Assembly: GCF_900143215.1 (NCBI RefSeq) | Contig: NZ_FRDM01000012.1 | Coordinates: forward strand, 1 to 64,000 | DNA length: 64,000 nt | DNA from: Geodermatophilus obscurus | Lineage (GTDB): Bacteria > Actinomycetota > Actinomycetes > Mycobacteriales > Geodermatophilaceae | Direction: 5' to 3' | Shown: in pieces, positions 50,312 to 58,823 of the stretch | How the letters are laid out: each line of letters starts with the position of its first letter | How positions within the stretch are numbered: position 1 is the first letter of the stretch | The notes under the pieces: model-generated | Told to the model about the DNA's origin: nothing | What the model saw: the letters and a program-made list of their open reading frames with translations, nothing else | The model's database searches: none | Made by a program: the position numbers and the translations under genes

Positions 50312-51082
50312 ATGAGCGCCCGGGTCCTGCAGGTCGAGCGTCGGCGCGGCGTCGCCACGCTGACGCTCGACTCCCCCGCCAACCGCAACGCGCTCTCGCG
50401 GGCGATGCGCGGCCAGCTGCGCTCGGCCCTGACCGAGGCGATCGCCGACGACGACGTGCGGGTCGTCGTCCTCGACCACACCGGCCGGGTGTTCTGCTCG
50501 GGGATGGACCTGGCCGAGGCCGCCGGCGGTGCGGCCGAGGACCAGGGCGTCAACGAGTTCCCGGCACTGCTGGAGATGGTCTGGGACTCGCCCAAACCGG
50601 TGGTGGGCGTCGTCCGCGGCCCCGCGCGTGCCGGCGGCGTCGGGCTGCTGGCCGCCTGCGACGTGGTGGTCGCCGCCGAGGCGGCCACCTTCGCCTTCAC
50701 CGAGGTCCGGATCGGGATCGCCCCGGCGGTCATCTCCGCCGTCGTCCTCCCGCGCATGGTGCCGAACGTGGCCCACCGGCTGATGCTCACCGGTGAGGTG
50801 TTCGAGGCCCCGCTGGCCCTGGCCGGCGGGCTGGTGGACCTCGTCGTCCCCGCCGAGGACGTCGACGCCGGCGTCGCCGCGCAGGTCGAGGCCCTCGGCA
50901 GGGGTGCACCGCTGGCCCTGGCCGAGACCAAGCGGCTGCTCCGCGCAGCGCGGACCGGGTCGCTGGCCGAGCAGTTCCCGGCCCTCCTGGCCCTGTCCGC
51001 GCGCTTGTTCGCCAGTGAGGAGGGCCAGGAGGGCATCGCCGCCTTCCGCGAGAAGCGGCCCGCCCGCTGGGTGCCCGCATGA
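50312..51082 (+). CDS. Enoyl-CoA hydratase/isomerase family protein
   Basis: A protein of 256 aa from ATG 50312, five bases after paaE. Crotonase-fold features: LTLDSPANRNALSRAMRGQL, GRVFCSGMDLAEAAGG (oxyanion-hole segment), VVGVVRGPARAGGVGLLAAC (second oxyanion loop) and FAFTEVRIGIAPAVISAVVL carrying one acidic catalytic residue. The position of the second hydratase Glu (before L-T-G in AHRLMLTG) appears to be basic, which suggests an isomerase or other crotonase activity rather than standard hydration. In the phenylacetate pathway PaaF and PaaG are crotonases; this could be either or a third type. It overlaps the next gene by ATGA. Confidence 0.82.
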   Translation: MSARVLQVERRRGVATLTLDSPANRNALSRAMRGQLRSALTEAIADDDVRVVVLDHTGRVFCSGMDLAEAAGGAAEDQGVNEFPALLEMVWDSPKPVVGVVRGPARAGGVGLLAACDVVVAAEAATFAFTEVRIGIAPAVISAVVLPRMVPNVAHRLMLTGEVFEAPLALAGGLVDLVVPAEDVDAGVAAQVEALGRGAPLALAETKRLLRAARTGSLAEQFPALLALSARLFASEEGQEGIAAFREKRPARWVPA

Positions 51083-51522
51083 GGCCCGTCCCCGTCGGCG
51101 AGTCGGCCGACCTCGACGTGGTGGTGACGCCGGAGATGACCGTCCGCTTCGACGAGCTCGGCCCCGTCCACCCGGTGTACGCGACCTACTCGATGGCCAA
51201 GCACTTCGAGGAGGCCGGGCGGAAGCTGCTGCTCCGGTACCTCGAACCGGGCGAGGCCGGCATCGGGCGCTCGGTCTCGGTCGAGCACCTGGCGCCGGCC
51301 TGGGTCGGGGACGGCATCCGGGTGACGGCCCGGTGCGCTGAGATGGGCGGCAACCGGCTGGCCTGCGAGTGCGCCGCCGTCGACGCCGAGGGTCGGGTGC
51401 TCGGCCGGGGGACGACGGTCCAGGTGGTCATGAGCGAGGAGGCTCTCCAGGCGCGCCTAGACGAGCAGACGCAGAACCGGCAGCGGACCGGTTCCGGGCA
51501 CGTGCTGCCGGACGCGTGCTGA
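51079..51522 (+). CDS. Hot-dog thioesterase (FlK/PaaI-like)
   Basis: A protein of 147 aa. The central helix and strand pattern VHPVYATYSMAKHFEEAGRK followed by LEPGEAGIGRSVSVEHLAPA and GNRLACECAAVDAEGRVLGR, with GTTVQVV, is that of hot-dog thioesterases related to fluoroacetyl-CoA thioesterase FlK. In a paa operon such an enzyme likely plays the PaaI role, hydrolysing stalled or toxic ring-1,2-epoxide or hydroxylated CoA thioesters. That job is inferred from position. It has ATGA overlap with the crotonase gene and a hairpin right after the stop, so it is probably the last gene of the paaA operon. Confidence 0.78.
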   Translation: MRPVPVGESADLDVVVTPEMTVRFDELGPVHPVYATYSMAKHFEEAGRKLLLRYLEPGEAGIGRSVSVEHLAPAWVGDGIRVTARCAEMGGNRLACECAAVDAEGRVLGRGTTVQVVMSEEALQARLDEQTQNRQRTGSGHVLPDAC

Positions 51523-51543
51523 CGCCAGGCGCCCGCCCTGGCG
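51523..51543 (+). terminator. Hairpin ending the paa operon
   Basis: CGCCAGG pairs with CCTGGCG around the 7-base loop CGCCCGC, directly after the thioesterase stop. The remaining bases up to 51763 hold no recognisable gene. Confidence 0.5.
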
Positions 51544-51763
51544 CAGGGGCGAGCGCTTCGCGATCCGGTCAGTCGGCTCCTTCCGGGCCGTCGGCTGGTG
51601 GGCTCGGCTGAGCACGTGGTGACCCGACCGGTCCTTGATCGCGCGGCTCGCCGCGCACGAGTCGTGGCCAGTACTGCCGACCCCAGTGCGCGGACGACGC
51701 CGGTCGGCGACGTGGGGGGCCCGGGTGTCGTGGTCGCCGGGGCGCGGCCGGTGCCCGCCGGAG

Positions 51764-52553
51764 TCAGAGCCCGACGGTCTGGCCACCGTCGACGACGAGG
51801 GCGTGTCCGACGGCGAAGCCGCCGAGCTCCGAGCACAGCCACAGCACCGCGGAGGCGATCTCCTCGGGTCGGCCCATCCGGCCGATCGGCTCCTGGCTGA
51901 TCATCGCGTCGCGGCCGGCGTCGGTGCCGCCGGAGACCCGGCTGATCATGTCGGTGTCGACGATGCCGGGACAGATGGCGTTGAATGGCGTTGATCCGGA
52001 TGCCGGCGTCGACGTACTCCACGGCCGCGGACTTGGTCATGCCGATCACGCCCCACTTGGCGGCGGCATACCCCGCCTGTCCGGCGATTCCGATGACCCC
52101 GGCGCCGGAGGAGGTGTTGACGATGGCGCCGCCGGCGGCCTGCATCAGCGGGATCTCGTGCTTCATGCACAGGAACACCCCGGTGAGGTCCACGTCGACG
52201 ATCCGGTGCCACTCCTCGGTGGCCAGCTCGGCGAGCGGGGTGCGGGACTGCTCGACGCCGGCGTTGTTGAACGCCAGGTCCAGCCGCCCGAAGGTCTCGA
52301 CCGTCCGGTCCAGCGCGGCTCGGACGTCGTCCTCGCGGGTGACGTCGCAGGTCAGCGCCAGCGCGCGGCCGCCGTCGGTCTCGATCAGCCGGGCGGTCTC
52401 GCGGACGCCGTCCTCGGGGACGCCGGCGACGGCGACGGCGGCGCCCTCCGCGGCGAAGGCCAGGGCGGTCGCCCGGCCGATGCCGATGCCGCTGCCGGCG
52501 CCGGTGACGAAGGCGACCTGCCCGGCGAAGCGGGCGCTCTCCGGGGCCGTCAC
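51764..52553 (-). pseudogene. Short-chain dehydrogenase/reductase broken by a 10-bp tandem duplication
   Basis: GTG 52553 overlaps the ADH stop (GTGA). The frame encodes a full SDR N-terminus: QVAFVTGAGSGIGIGRATAL, LAFNNAGVEQSRTPLAEL, INTSSG-like AIVNTSSGAGVIGIAGQAGY and [17 protein letters not shown] with the catalytic Ser, Tyr and Lys. At R-I-N-A-I an exact repeat of TCAACGCCAT (plus-strand 51975-51984 and 51985-51994) adds 10 bases and shifts the frame. Deleting one copy restores [14 protein letters not shown] and joins the downstream frame ending [11 protein letters not shown] at 51764. A second duplication (GATGCC twice, 52479-52490) adds G-I to the TGxxxGIG motif. Product: about 200 correct residues, then nonsense. 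Confidence 0.75.
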
Positions 52554-53590
52554 CGAAGGGTGGCGGTTTCGATGACGAACCGGTAGCGGACGTCGGAGGC
52601 CAGCACGCGCTCGTAGGCCTCGTTGACCGCGTCGGCGGCGATGACCTCGACCTCGGCGCCGATGCCGTGCTCGGCGCAGAAGTCGAGCATCTCCTGGGTC
52701 TCGGCGATGCCGCCGATCATCGACCCGGCGTAGCTGCGGCGGCCGCCGATGAGGGAGAAGACGTTGAGGCTCAGCGGCTCGGCGGGGGCGCCGACGTTGA
52801 CCAGCGCGCCGCCCACGGCCAGCAGCGACAGGTACGCGTCGACGTCGATCGGTGCGCTGACGGTGTTGACGACCAGGTCGAACCGGCCGGCCAGCTCGGT
52901 GAACGTGTCCGGGTCGCTGGTGGCGAAGTAGGAGTCGGCGCCCAGCCGCAGGCCGTCCTCCTGCTTCTTCAGCGACTGCGACAGCACCGTCACCTCGGCG
53001 CCCATCGCGTGCGCGAGCTTGACGCCCATGTGGCCCAGACCGCCGAGGCCGACGACGGCGACCTTCGTGCCGGGACCAGCGCCCCAGTGGCGCAGCGGGC
53101 TGTAGGTCGTGATGCCGGCGCACAGCAGCGGGGCCGCGGCCGCCGAGTCGATGCCGTCGGGCACCCGGAGCACGAAGCCGGCATCGACCACCACGTGGGT
53201 GGAGTACCCGCCCTGGGTGGTGGTGCCGTCGCGGTCCGTGGCGGCGTAGGTGCCGACCATGCCGTTCAGGCAGTACTGCTCGTCGCCGTTGCGGCAGTTG
53301 GCGCAGCGGCCGCAGGAGTTGACCATGCAGCCGACGCCGACCCGGTCGCCGACCCGGTGGGTGGTGACCTCGTCGCCCACCTCCGCGACCGTGCCGACGA
53401 TCTCGTGGCCGGGCACGACCGGGAACGGCTGCGGGCCCCAGTCGCCGTTGACGGTGTGGATGTCGGAGTGGCAGATGCCGGCGTGCGTGATCTCGATGAG
53501 GACGTCGTCCGGGCCGACGTCCCGGCGCTCGATGGTGGTGGGGGCCAGGGGCCGGCCGGCGGCCGGGGCGGCGTAGGCGTTGACGCGCAT
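52550..53590 (-). CDS. Zinc-dependent alcohol dehydrogenase (AdhC/YahK-like)
   Basis: A protein of 346 aa of the medium-chain dehydrogenase superfamily. Catalytic zinc: [20 protein letters not shown] and [20 protein letters not shown] (GHE). Structural zinc Cys in [21 protein letters not shown](P) fold: [20 protein letters not shown]. The layout and [20 protein letters not shown] suggest the cinnamyl-alcohol-dehydrogenase/YahK group of NADP-dependent aldehyde reductases with broad specificity. The next gene downstream is the damaged SDR (4-base overlap). Confidence 0.88.
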   Translation of the reverse strand: MRVNAYAAPAAGRPLAPTTIERRDVGPDDVLIEITHAGICHSDIHTVNGDWGPQPFPVVPGHEIVGTVAEVGDEVTTHRVGDRVGVGCMVNSCGRCANCRNGDEQYCLNGMVGTYAATDRDGTTTQGGYSTHVVVDAGFVLRVPDGIDSAAAAPLLCAGITTYSPLRHWGAGPGTKVAVVGLGGLGHMGVKLAHAMGAEVTVLSQSLKKQEDGLRLGADSYFATSDPDTFTELAGRFDLVVNTVSAPIDVDAYLSLLAVGGALVNVGAPAEPLSLNVFSLIGGRRSYAGSMIGGIAETQEMLDFCAEHGIGAEVEVIAADAVNEAYERVLASDVRYRFVIETATLR

Positions 53591-53639
53591 GGGTGCTCCT
53601 CGTTCGGTGGGTGGGTGGCTGGGTGAGAGGGGAAGGGTG

Positions 53640-53842
53640 TCAGCCGACGGCCGGGGCGGCCGCGTACTCCTCGTCGGTGACCGGGGTCAGCCAGTGCACG
53701 ACGGCGTGGTCGGCGTCGGCCTCGTCGATGGCCACGTGGACCATGAGCCGGTTCGGCGCCGCGCCGTGCCAGTGCTCCTTGCCGGCCTCGACAGCCTGCG
53801 GTCGCCGGGCCGGATGACCTCGACCGGTCCGTCCCGCCGGTG
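53640..53842 (-). pseudogene. C-terminal remnant of a small cupin protein
   Basis: Just after the stop of the upstream ADH gene the minus strand reads DGPVEVIRPGDR in one frame. After a one-base slip at ~53800-53808 it continues EAGKEHWHGAAPNRLMVHVA and ends [16 protein letters not shown]. This is the last beta strands of a cupin of the type V-I-x-P-G-D-x-x-x-x-P-P-G-x-K-H-W-H-G-A-x-P, often seen beside dehydrogenases and carboxymuconolactone-decarboxylase-like genes. The first ~80 residues, including the first cupin motif, are gone. Confidence 0.55.
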
Positions 53843-53844
53843 GG

Positions 53845-54867
53845 TCAGGGGCGCAGCAGCGCCTTGATGGCACGGCGCTCGTCCATGGCCCGGTAGCCCT
53901 CGGCGGCCTGCTCCAGCGGCAGCTCGAGGTCGAAGACCCTCCCGGGGTCGATGGCCCGGGTGCAGACCAGGTCGATCAGCTCGGGCAGGAACCGGCGCAC
54001 CGGGGCGGGGCCGCCGTGCAGGTGCACGCCGGAGAAGAAGAGCTCCTCGCCGGGCAGGGACACGTCGTGGCTGACGCCGACGTAGCCGACGTGCCCGCCG
54101 GCGCGGGTGGCGCGGATGGCCTGCAGCATCGACTCCTGGGTGCCAACGGCCTCGATCACCGAGTGCGCGCCCAGGCCGTTCGTCAGTGCCTCCACCTCCG
54201 CGACGCCTTCGTCGCCGCGGCTGGGAACGATGTCGGTGGCGCCGAACTCCCGCGCCAGCCGCTGGCGGTCCTCGTGCCGGCTGAAGGCGATGACCCGGTC
54301 GGCACCCAGCTGGCTGGCGGCCAGGACGCCGAGCAGGCCGACGGCGCCGTCGCCGACGACGGCGACGGTCTTGCCCGGCCCGGCCTCGGCCGCGACGGCG
54401 GCGAACCAGCCGGTGCCCAGTACGTCGGAGGCGGCCAGCAGGCCGGGGACCAGGTCGTCGTCCGGCATGCCGGGGGTGGCGACGAGCGTGCCGTCGGCCA
54501 GCGGGATGCGGGCGTACTCCGCCTGCGCGCCGGTGGGGGCGCCGGGCTGCCGGTTGACGCAGTGCGTCTGGTAGCCGGCCCGGCAGATGGCGCAGGTGTT
54601 GTCGGAGGCGAAGAACGAGCCGACGACGAACTGGCCGGGCTGCACCGTCCGGACGTCGCTGCCGACCTCCTCGACGACGCCGACGTACTCGTGCCCCATC
54701 GGGGACGGCCCGTTCACGGCCTCGATGCCGCGGTAGGGCCACAGGTCCGAGCCGCACACGCAGGCGGCGGCCAGCTGGATGACCGCGTCGGTGGGCTGCT
54801 CGATCCGCGGGTCGGGGCGGTCCTCGACGCGGACGTCCCCGGGGGCGTGCAGGACGGCTCCTCGCAC
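53845..54867 (-). CDS. Zinc-type alcohol dehydrogenase-like protein
   Basis: A protein of 340 aa of the MDR superfamily. MRGAVLHAPGDVRVEDRPDP start; catalytic zinc in LAAACVCGSDLWPYRG and SPMGHEYVGVVEEVGSDV (GHE); structural Cys cluster CAICRAGYQTHCVNR, less complete than in classical ADHs. NAD fold KTVAVVGDGAVGLLGVLAAS. It is divergent from an XRE-family regulator with a 143-bp spacer, which probably controls it. Many genomes carry this pair; the substrate is unknown. Confidence 0.85.
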   Translation of the reverse strand: MRGAVLHAPGDVRVEDRPDPRIEQPTDAVIQLAAACVCGSDLWPYRGIEAVNGPSPMGHEYVGVVEEVGSDVRTVQPGQFVVGSFFASDNTCAICRAGYQTHCVNRQPGAPTGAQAEYARIPLADGTLVATPGMPDDDLVPGLLAASDVLGTGWFAAVAAEAGPGKTVAVVGDGAVGLLGVLAASQLGADRVIAFSRHEDRQRLAREFGATDIVPSRGDEGVAEVEALTNGLGAHSVIEAVGTQESMLQAIRATRAGGHVGYVGVSHDVSLPGEELFFSGVHLHGGPAPVRRFLPELIDLVCTRAIDPGRVFDLELPLEQAAEGYRAMDERRAIKALLRP

Positions 54868-55010
54868 GGCGGTGCTCCTTCTCTCTGCTGCTGCAGCGGG
54901 TGGGTGTGGACTCCACGGAACCTCGTCCTGCGCCCGCGCGGGGGGTCGGGTTTGTGGGGGGTAGAACCTCGCCCCCCCCTCGACCAGCGGTGCGCCGTAC
55001 CGTCGATCCG

Positions 55011-55895
55011 GTGGACAACCGAGCCGAGATCCGGGACTTCCTCGCCGGCCGGCGCGCCCGGATCACCCCCGAGCAGGCCGGCCTGCTGCCCGGCGGTGGC
55101 CGGCGTCGGGTGCCCGGGCTGCGCCGCGAGGAGGTCGCCGTCCTGGCCGGGGTGAGCACCGACTGGTACACCCGGTTGGAGAAGGGCCACATCGCCGGCG
55201 TCTCCGCGGACGTCCTGGAGGCGGTCGCCCGGGCGCTGGAGCTGGACGAGGCCGAGCGGGCGCACCTGTTCGACCTCGCCCGGGCCGCCAAGCCGACCCG
55301 TTCACCCCAGCGGCGCAGCAGGGCCGGGGTGCAACCACGGGTGCAGTGGATGCTGGACTCGATGACCTCGTCGGCGGCGTTCGTGGCCAACGGCCGCATG
55401 GACATCCTCGCCGCCAACCCGCTGGCCCGGGCCCTGTACTCACCGGTGTTCGACGACCCGCGCCGGCCGGCCAACATCGCCCGCTTCCAGTTCCTCGACC
55501 CGCGGGCCCGGGAGTACCACACGGACTGGGGCGCCGCGGCCAACGTCACCGTCGCGCTGCTGCGCACCGAGGCCGGCCGCGACCCGCACGACAGGGGTCT
55601 GCGCGAGCTCATCGGCGAGCTGTCCACCGTCAGCGAGGAGTTCCGCACCCGCTGGGCCGCGCACGACGTGCGCATCCACCACGCCGGGGCCAAGCAGTTC
55701 CGCCACCCCGCGGTCGGCACCCTCGAGCTGGTCTACCACACCCTCGACCTGCCCACGCAGGACCACGGGAAGCTCGCCCTGACCATCTACACCGCCGAAC
55801 CCGAGTCCCCCTCCGAGGACACGCTCAAGCTCCTCGCCAGCTGGGGGGCGACCTCCGGACGGCGCCAGCCCGGAGCCACGGCCGACCGCGTCTGA
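55011..55895 (+). CDS. XRE-family regulator with MmyB-like ligand-binding domain
   Basis: A protein of 294 aa from GTG 55011 (V-D-N-R-A-E-I-R-D-F-L). The N-terminal helix-turn-helix is of the actinobacterial type: RVPGLRREEVAVLAGVSTDW followed by YTRLEKGHIAGVSADVLEAV. The C-terminal MmyB-like PAS-type domain reads VANGRMDILAANPLARALYS, RTEAGRDPHDRGLRELIGEL, FRTRWAAHDVRIHHAGAKQF and GTLELVYHTLDLPTQD. It is known to bind fatty-acid-like ligands in related proteins. The divergent ADH gene is the likely target; a G-run/C-run pair flanks TAGAACCTC in the shared promoter (54953-54978). Confidence 0.85.
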   Translation: MDNRAEIRDFLAGRRARITPEQAGLLPGGGRRRVPGLRREEVAVLAGVSTDWYTRLEKGHIAGVSADVLEAVARALELDEAERAHLFDLARAAKPTRSPQRRSRAGVQPRVQWMLDSMTSSAAFVANGRMDILAANPLARALYSPVFDDPRRPANIARFQFLDPRAREYHTDWGAAANVTVALLRTEAGRDPHDRGLRELIGELSTVSEEFRTRWAAHDVRIHHAGAKQFRHPAVGTLELVYHTLDLPTQDHGKLALTIYTAEPESPSEDTLKLLASWGATSGRRQPGATADRV

Positions 55896-56351
55896 CCACC
55901 GAACCGCCGTCGCGGGGGATCTCGGCCTCGGACACCCGGGCGGCAGCCGCCGGCATCGAGTCCGGTCAGCTGCCGGCGACGCTCGCCGTGGGTGCGGCAG
56001 GCGGGCCCGGGCGGCCCGCGAGCCGACGGACGGCCGAGTCGGAGCGCGCCTGCGCCTCGGGTGGGTCCTGGACCCACGCTGCCCAGGTCCGGCAGGAGCC
56101 GGTCCCCCACGGTGCCGGGACCGGACCTGGCCGCCGCCACCTCACGGCGTGCACAGTTCCCGTGGAGTTCCTGCCTGACCGAGGGCTCGCTGTGGGAGGT
56201 GCCGTGCCGTCGTCGTCCTCGCCCCGACCTCCCGGGCCCGCGCCGATCGGCGGCTTCCGTCCGGGCACCGGGACCGTCCTGCCCGCCGGTCGCCCGCGCA
56301 GCGGCGCGCCCCGGGAGGTGGGGCCGACGAGGTGGCCACCCGGGAACCGCC
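55896..56351. other. Intergenic region, no gene seen
   Basis: About 455 bases. Frames on both strands are Arg/Pro/Gly-rich without protein character; no terminator or operator was singled out. It contains the promoter for the membrane protein that follows. Confidence 0.45.
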
Positions 56352-57074
56352 GTGCGTGACGATCCCCTGCGAGAGGACCCCTGGCCGACCTCCGGTCCGG
56401 ACGGCGGCACACCTGGGCCGTCCGGCTGGCTGTGGCGAGCACACCGTCTGACGGTCGGCGTGCTCGACACCCTCTACGTGGCGGTGGCGCTGCTCGGTGC
56501 CCTGGGCGCCGGCTTCCTCGTCACGCTCGTCATGGTCCCCATCGGCGGACTGCTGGGCGCGGTGGTCGCCCGAGGAGTCCACCGGGCGCTGCACCCCGGC
56601 CAGGACGCGCCGTTCTCGCTCCACCTGCCCGTCGCCGTCAGGACCGCGCTGTTCAGCCCCTTCGTCGTCGGCATGGACTCCCTGGGTGAGGACAGCGTGC
56701 CCGTCCTCATCGTGCTGACCCTCCTGTGCACGGTGGCGAGTGCCGGGTGGACCCACGCGCTGGGAAACGAGGTCGCCGGTTCACGGCCTCAGGCGCCGTC
56801 GCAGCTGTCGGATATCGAGCTCGCCTCCGTACGGAACCTGCTGGAGGCGCTGTCCGTCGAAGACCTGCTGCACGAGTGGCGCTGGAGCAGACGACGGCTG
56901 TGCACCGATCCCCACCGGGCCGTCCAGCTCCGCGACCTGCTCCTCGAGGAACTCGAGCAGCGGGACCCGGCGGGTTTCCGGGCGTGGTTGCGCGACGGAC
57001 TCGAGCAGGACCCCGGACAGCACATCCGTGGCGACGATGCCGCCGGCGGGGCGGCGGCGGGCCGGCCCCGCTGA
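56352..57074 (+). CDS. Membrane protein with cytosolic C-terminal domain, unknown function (paralogue 1)
   Basis: About 240 aa from GTG 56352 (V-R-D-D-P-L). Three or four hydrophobic segments lie between residues ~35 and 135 (VAVALLGALGAGFLVTLVMV; TALFSPFVVGMDSLG). The C-terminal soluble domain reads LSVEDLLHEWRWSRRRL then LRDLLLEELEQRDPAGFRAW. The same domain is in the product at 58823-59542 (LTLDDLVDEWRRSDELL; GVLLDELERRDPRGFGDWVL), so the two are paralogues 1.7 kb apart. The D-L-x-x-E-W-R-x-S...L-L-x-E-L-E-x-R-D-P-x-G-F signature could not be assigned to a family. Confidence 0.65.
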   Translation: MRDDPLREDPWPTSGPDGGTPGPSGWLWRAHRLTVGVLDTLYVAVALLGALGAGFLVTLVMVPIGGLLGAVVARGVHRALHPGQDAPFSLHLPVAVRTALFSPFVVGMDSLGEDSVPVLIVLTLLCTVASAGWTHALGNEVAGSRPQAPSQLSDIELASVRNLLEALSVEDLLHEWRWSRRRLCTDPHRAVQLRDLLLEELEQRDPAGFRAWLRDGLEQDPGQHIRGDDAAGGAAAGRPR

Positions 57075-57514
57075 CCAGGCCGCTGGACTTCCGCACCGCG
57101 AGCACGCGCGGGCCAGGCCGGCCTGCTCGGGCGGATCAGGTGAGCCCCCCGGCCCGGTCCACCCCGACGACGAGGCGCTCGGCCTGCTCTGCGGCGGCGA
57201 CACCGATGGGACCGGCGAGGCGTGCACCGGGAACCGGCACCGAGGACGACGTCACCGAGCGGAGGGCGGTGGGCGCGCTCCTCCGGACCGGGGACCAGCA
57301 CGCCCTCGGGCTGGGAGTCCGCGTGCGCCGCGGGCTCTCCCCGAGTGGCCGCGCCGGACGGCCGCGGCGTCCAGGGGCAGCACGCGGTCCGACGTGCTCG
57401 GGCGGCAGGACGAGGGTGAGCTCGCGGCCGGGATCCGCGCGGGTGTCTGCGTCGGTCCGCTCGGGGCGGGCCACCGCCCGGCGACGAGCGGTGAGCCCGA
57501 CCGCACGCCGGGCG
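57075..57514. other. Gap without a confident gene
   Basis: About 440 bases between convergent genes. A minus-strand frame ends with AEQAERLVVGVDRAGGLT, which looks faintly protein-like, but neither a start nor a family is evident. Possibly residual coding sequence. Confidence 0.35.
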
Positions 57515-57694
57515 TCATGAGCGGCCGACGTGCCCGGCGGAGCCGGTACGGGAGGACACCGCCCGCCAGACGACGAGGCCCAGCAGGGCCGAGCCGAGCA
57601 CCATCAGGACGACGACCCAGAGCGCGAGCTCCAGCAGCGTTCCGAGGAACCCGCCGGCGAGGGCGAGCAGCAGGACGAGCACGATCCACAACAC
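57515..57694 (-). CDS. Small hydrophobic two-helix membrane protein
   Basis: A protein of 59 aa from GTG 57694 with GGAGGT 5 bases upstream, which decides the start over longer frames. Two hydrophobic helices (VLWIVLVLLLALAGGFLGTL; ALWVVVLMVLGSALLGLVVW) are followed by a short Ser/Gly/Arg tail. Such short 'hydrophobic proteins' are common and uncharacterised in actinobacteria, often near stress genes. Confidence 0.65.
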   Translation of the reverse strand: MLWIVLVLLLALAGGFLGTLLELALWVVVLMVLGSALLGLVVWRAVSSRTGSAGHVGRS

Positions 57695-58223
57695 GGGGAC
57701 CTCCACGGGAGAGACGGACACCGAGCGTCTGCCTCGTGCCGGTGGTCCCACACGGGGCGTCCCCGGCACGGACGGCGCGTCGGGAGTTGCCGGACCCGGG
57801 CACCGGCACCCCCCGCGTCGACGTCGCCGACCGCCCCGACCACGCGGGCACCCGGCGCGGCAGCCCGCTCGCCTGTCGCCACGCGTCACCGACCACGGTG
57901 CCCGTGTCCGGGCCCCGCGGACGGCCGGGCCACAAGGCTGCTCGCGGTCGGCAACCTCACGGAGCACTTCTTCGCCGACCGGGGGCCTGACCTGTTCCCG
58001 CGGGCCGCCGCAGCCTCGGGGTCGGCGAGTGCGGACGGGCACCGAGGAGGGAGGCCGAGACCTGATGGTCGCCAAATCCACCGACCCAGGGTCGACCTCC
58101 GACGGCAGGAAGCACGGCTCCGTCCGGGGGCACCGCGCCCGCCCCAGGGTGCGGCGTGCGCGTCCTACTCCACCGCCGACCTGGCACGGCTCCTGACGCC
58201 TCCGACCGGAAGACGGGCATGAC
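57695..58223. other. Intergenic region, no gene seen
   Basis: About 530 bases between divergent small-protein and HPF-like genes. Several open frames cross but are Arg/Pro-rich. It is expected to contain promoters for both sides; no clear operator found. Confidence 0.45.
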
Positions 58224-58823
58224 ATGACCAGTCACCGACACGACGCACCCCCCATCGACGAGCGTCCGTCCGTCGGCGGGCGCCGCCGGGCCGGGTCGAC
58301 ACCGGGGGCACGCCGCTCGCGCCAGTGGGCGACCCTGGACGGGAGCACGGTCACCGGGTCCCCGGCCCGCCGGCCGGACGACGTCCCCGGTGAGGGCGGC
58401 ACGGCCACGGTCGCGGCCTGCCTCCGGCTGGCTGCGGGGCTCGGCCGGGAGGAGCACCCGCTGCTGGTGAGACGGCTGGCGCGACTGGACGCCCAGCTGG
58501 CCCGGTACCGAGCCGACCAGGTCGACATGGAACTGTCGGTCAAGGACCGCGGGACGCGGAGCCAACGGCTGACCCTCGAGTGCTGGGTCGCCGGTCGTCC
58601 GCGTCTGGTCGCCAGCTCGGCGGGCCACGACCTGGACACGGCCGTGAGCCGCGTGCAGGAGGGCATGCGGCGCCAGCTCGACGACGCCGCCACCCGACGC
58701 GAACCCCGGAACAACCGCCTGCTGCGGCGTTCCGCCCGGACCACCCCCGGGGCACCGATGCCACACCCGGACGGGCTCACCTTCGACGTCCCGCCGGCGA
58801 CCCCGTCTCCGGGGGTCCGCTGA
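58224..58823 (+). CDS. HPF/sigma-54-modulation-like domain protein
   Basis: A protein of 199 aa. The first ~55 residues are disordered and Arg/Pro-rich. The middle (LVRRLARLDAQLARYRADQV, DMELSVKDRGTRSQRLTLEC, RPRLVASSAGHDLDTAVSRV then QEGMRRQLDDAATRRE) has the beta-alpha-beta-beta-beta-alpha layout of ribosome hibernation factor HPF/RaiA, including the D-L-x-x-A-x-x-x-x-x-x-x-x-R-Q end. The C-terminus is again disordered and lacks the long-HPF dimerisation domain. It may act as a ribosome-associated stress protein. The TGATG overlap with the next membrane-protein gene implies coupled translation. Similarity is by pattern only. Confidence 0.5.
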   Translation: MTSHRHDAPPIDERPSVGGRRRAGSTPGARRSRQWATLDGSTVTGSPARRPDDVPGEGGTATVAACLRLAAGLGREEHPLLVRRLARLDAQLARYRADQVDMELSVKDRGTRSQRLTLECWVAGRPRLVASSAGHDLDTAVSRVQEGMRRQLDDAATRREPRNNRLLRRSARTTPGAPMPHPDGLTFDVPPATPSPGVR

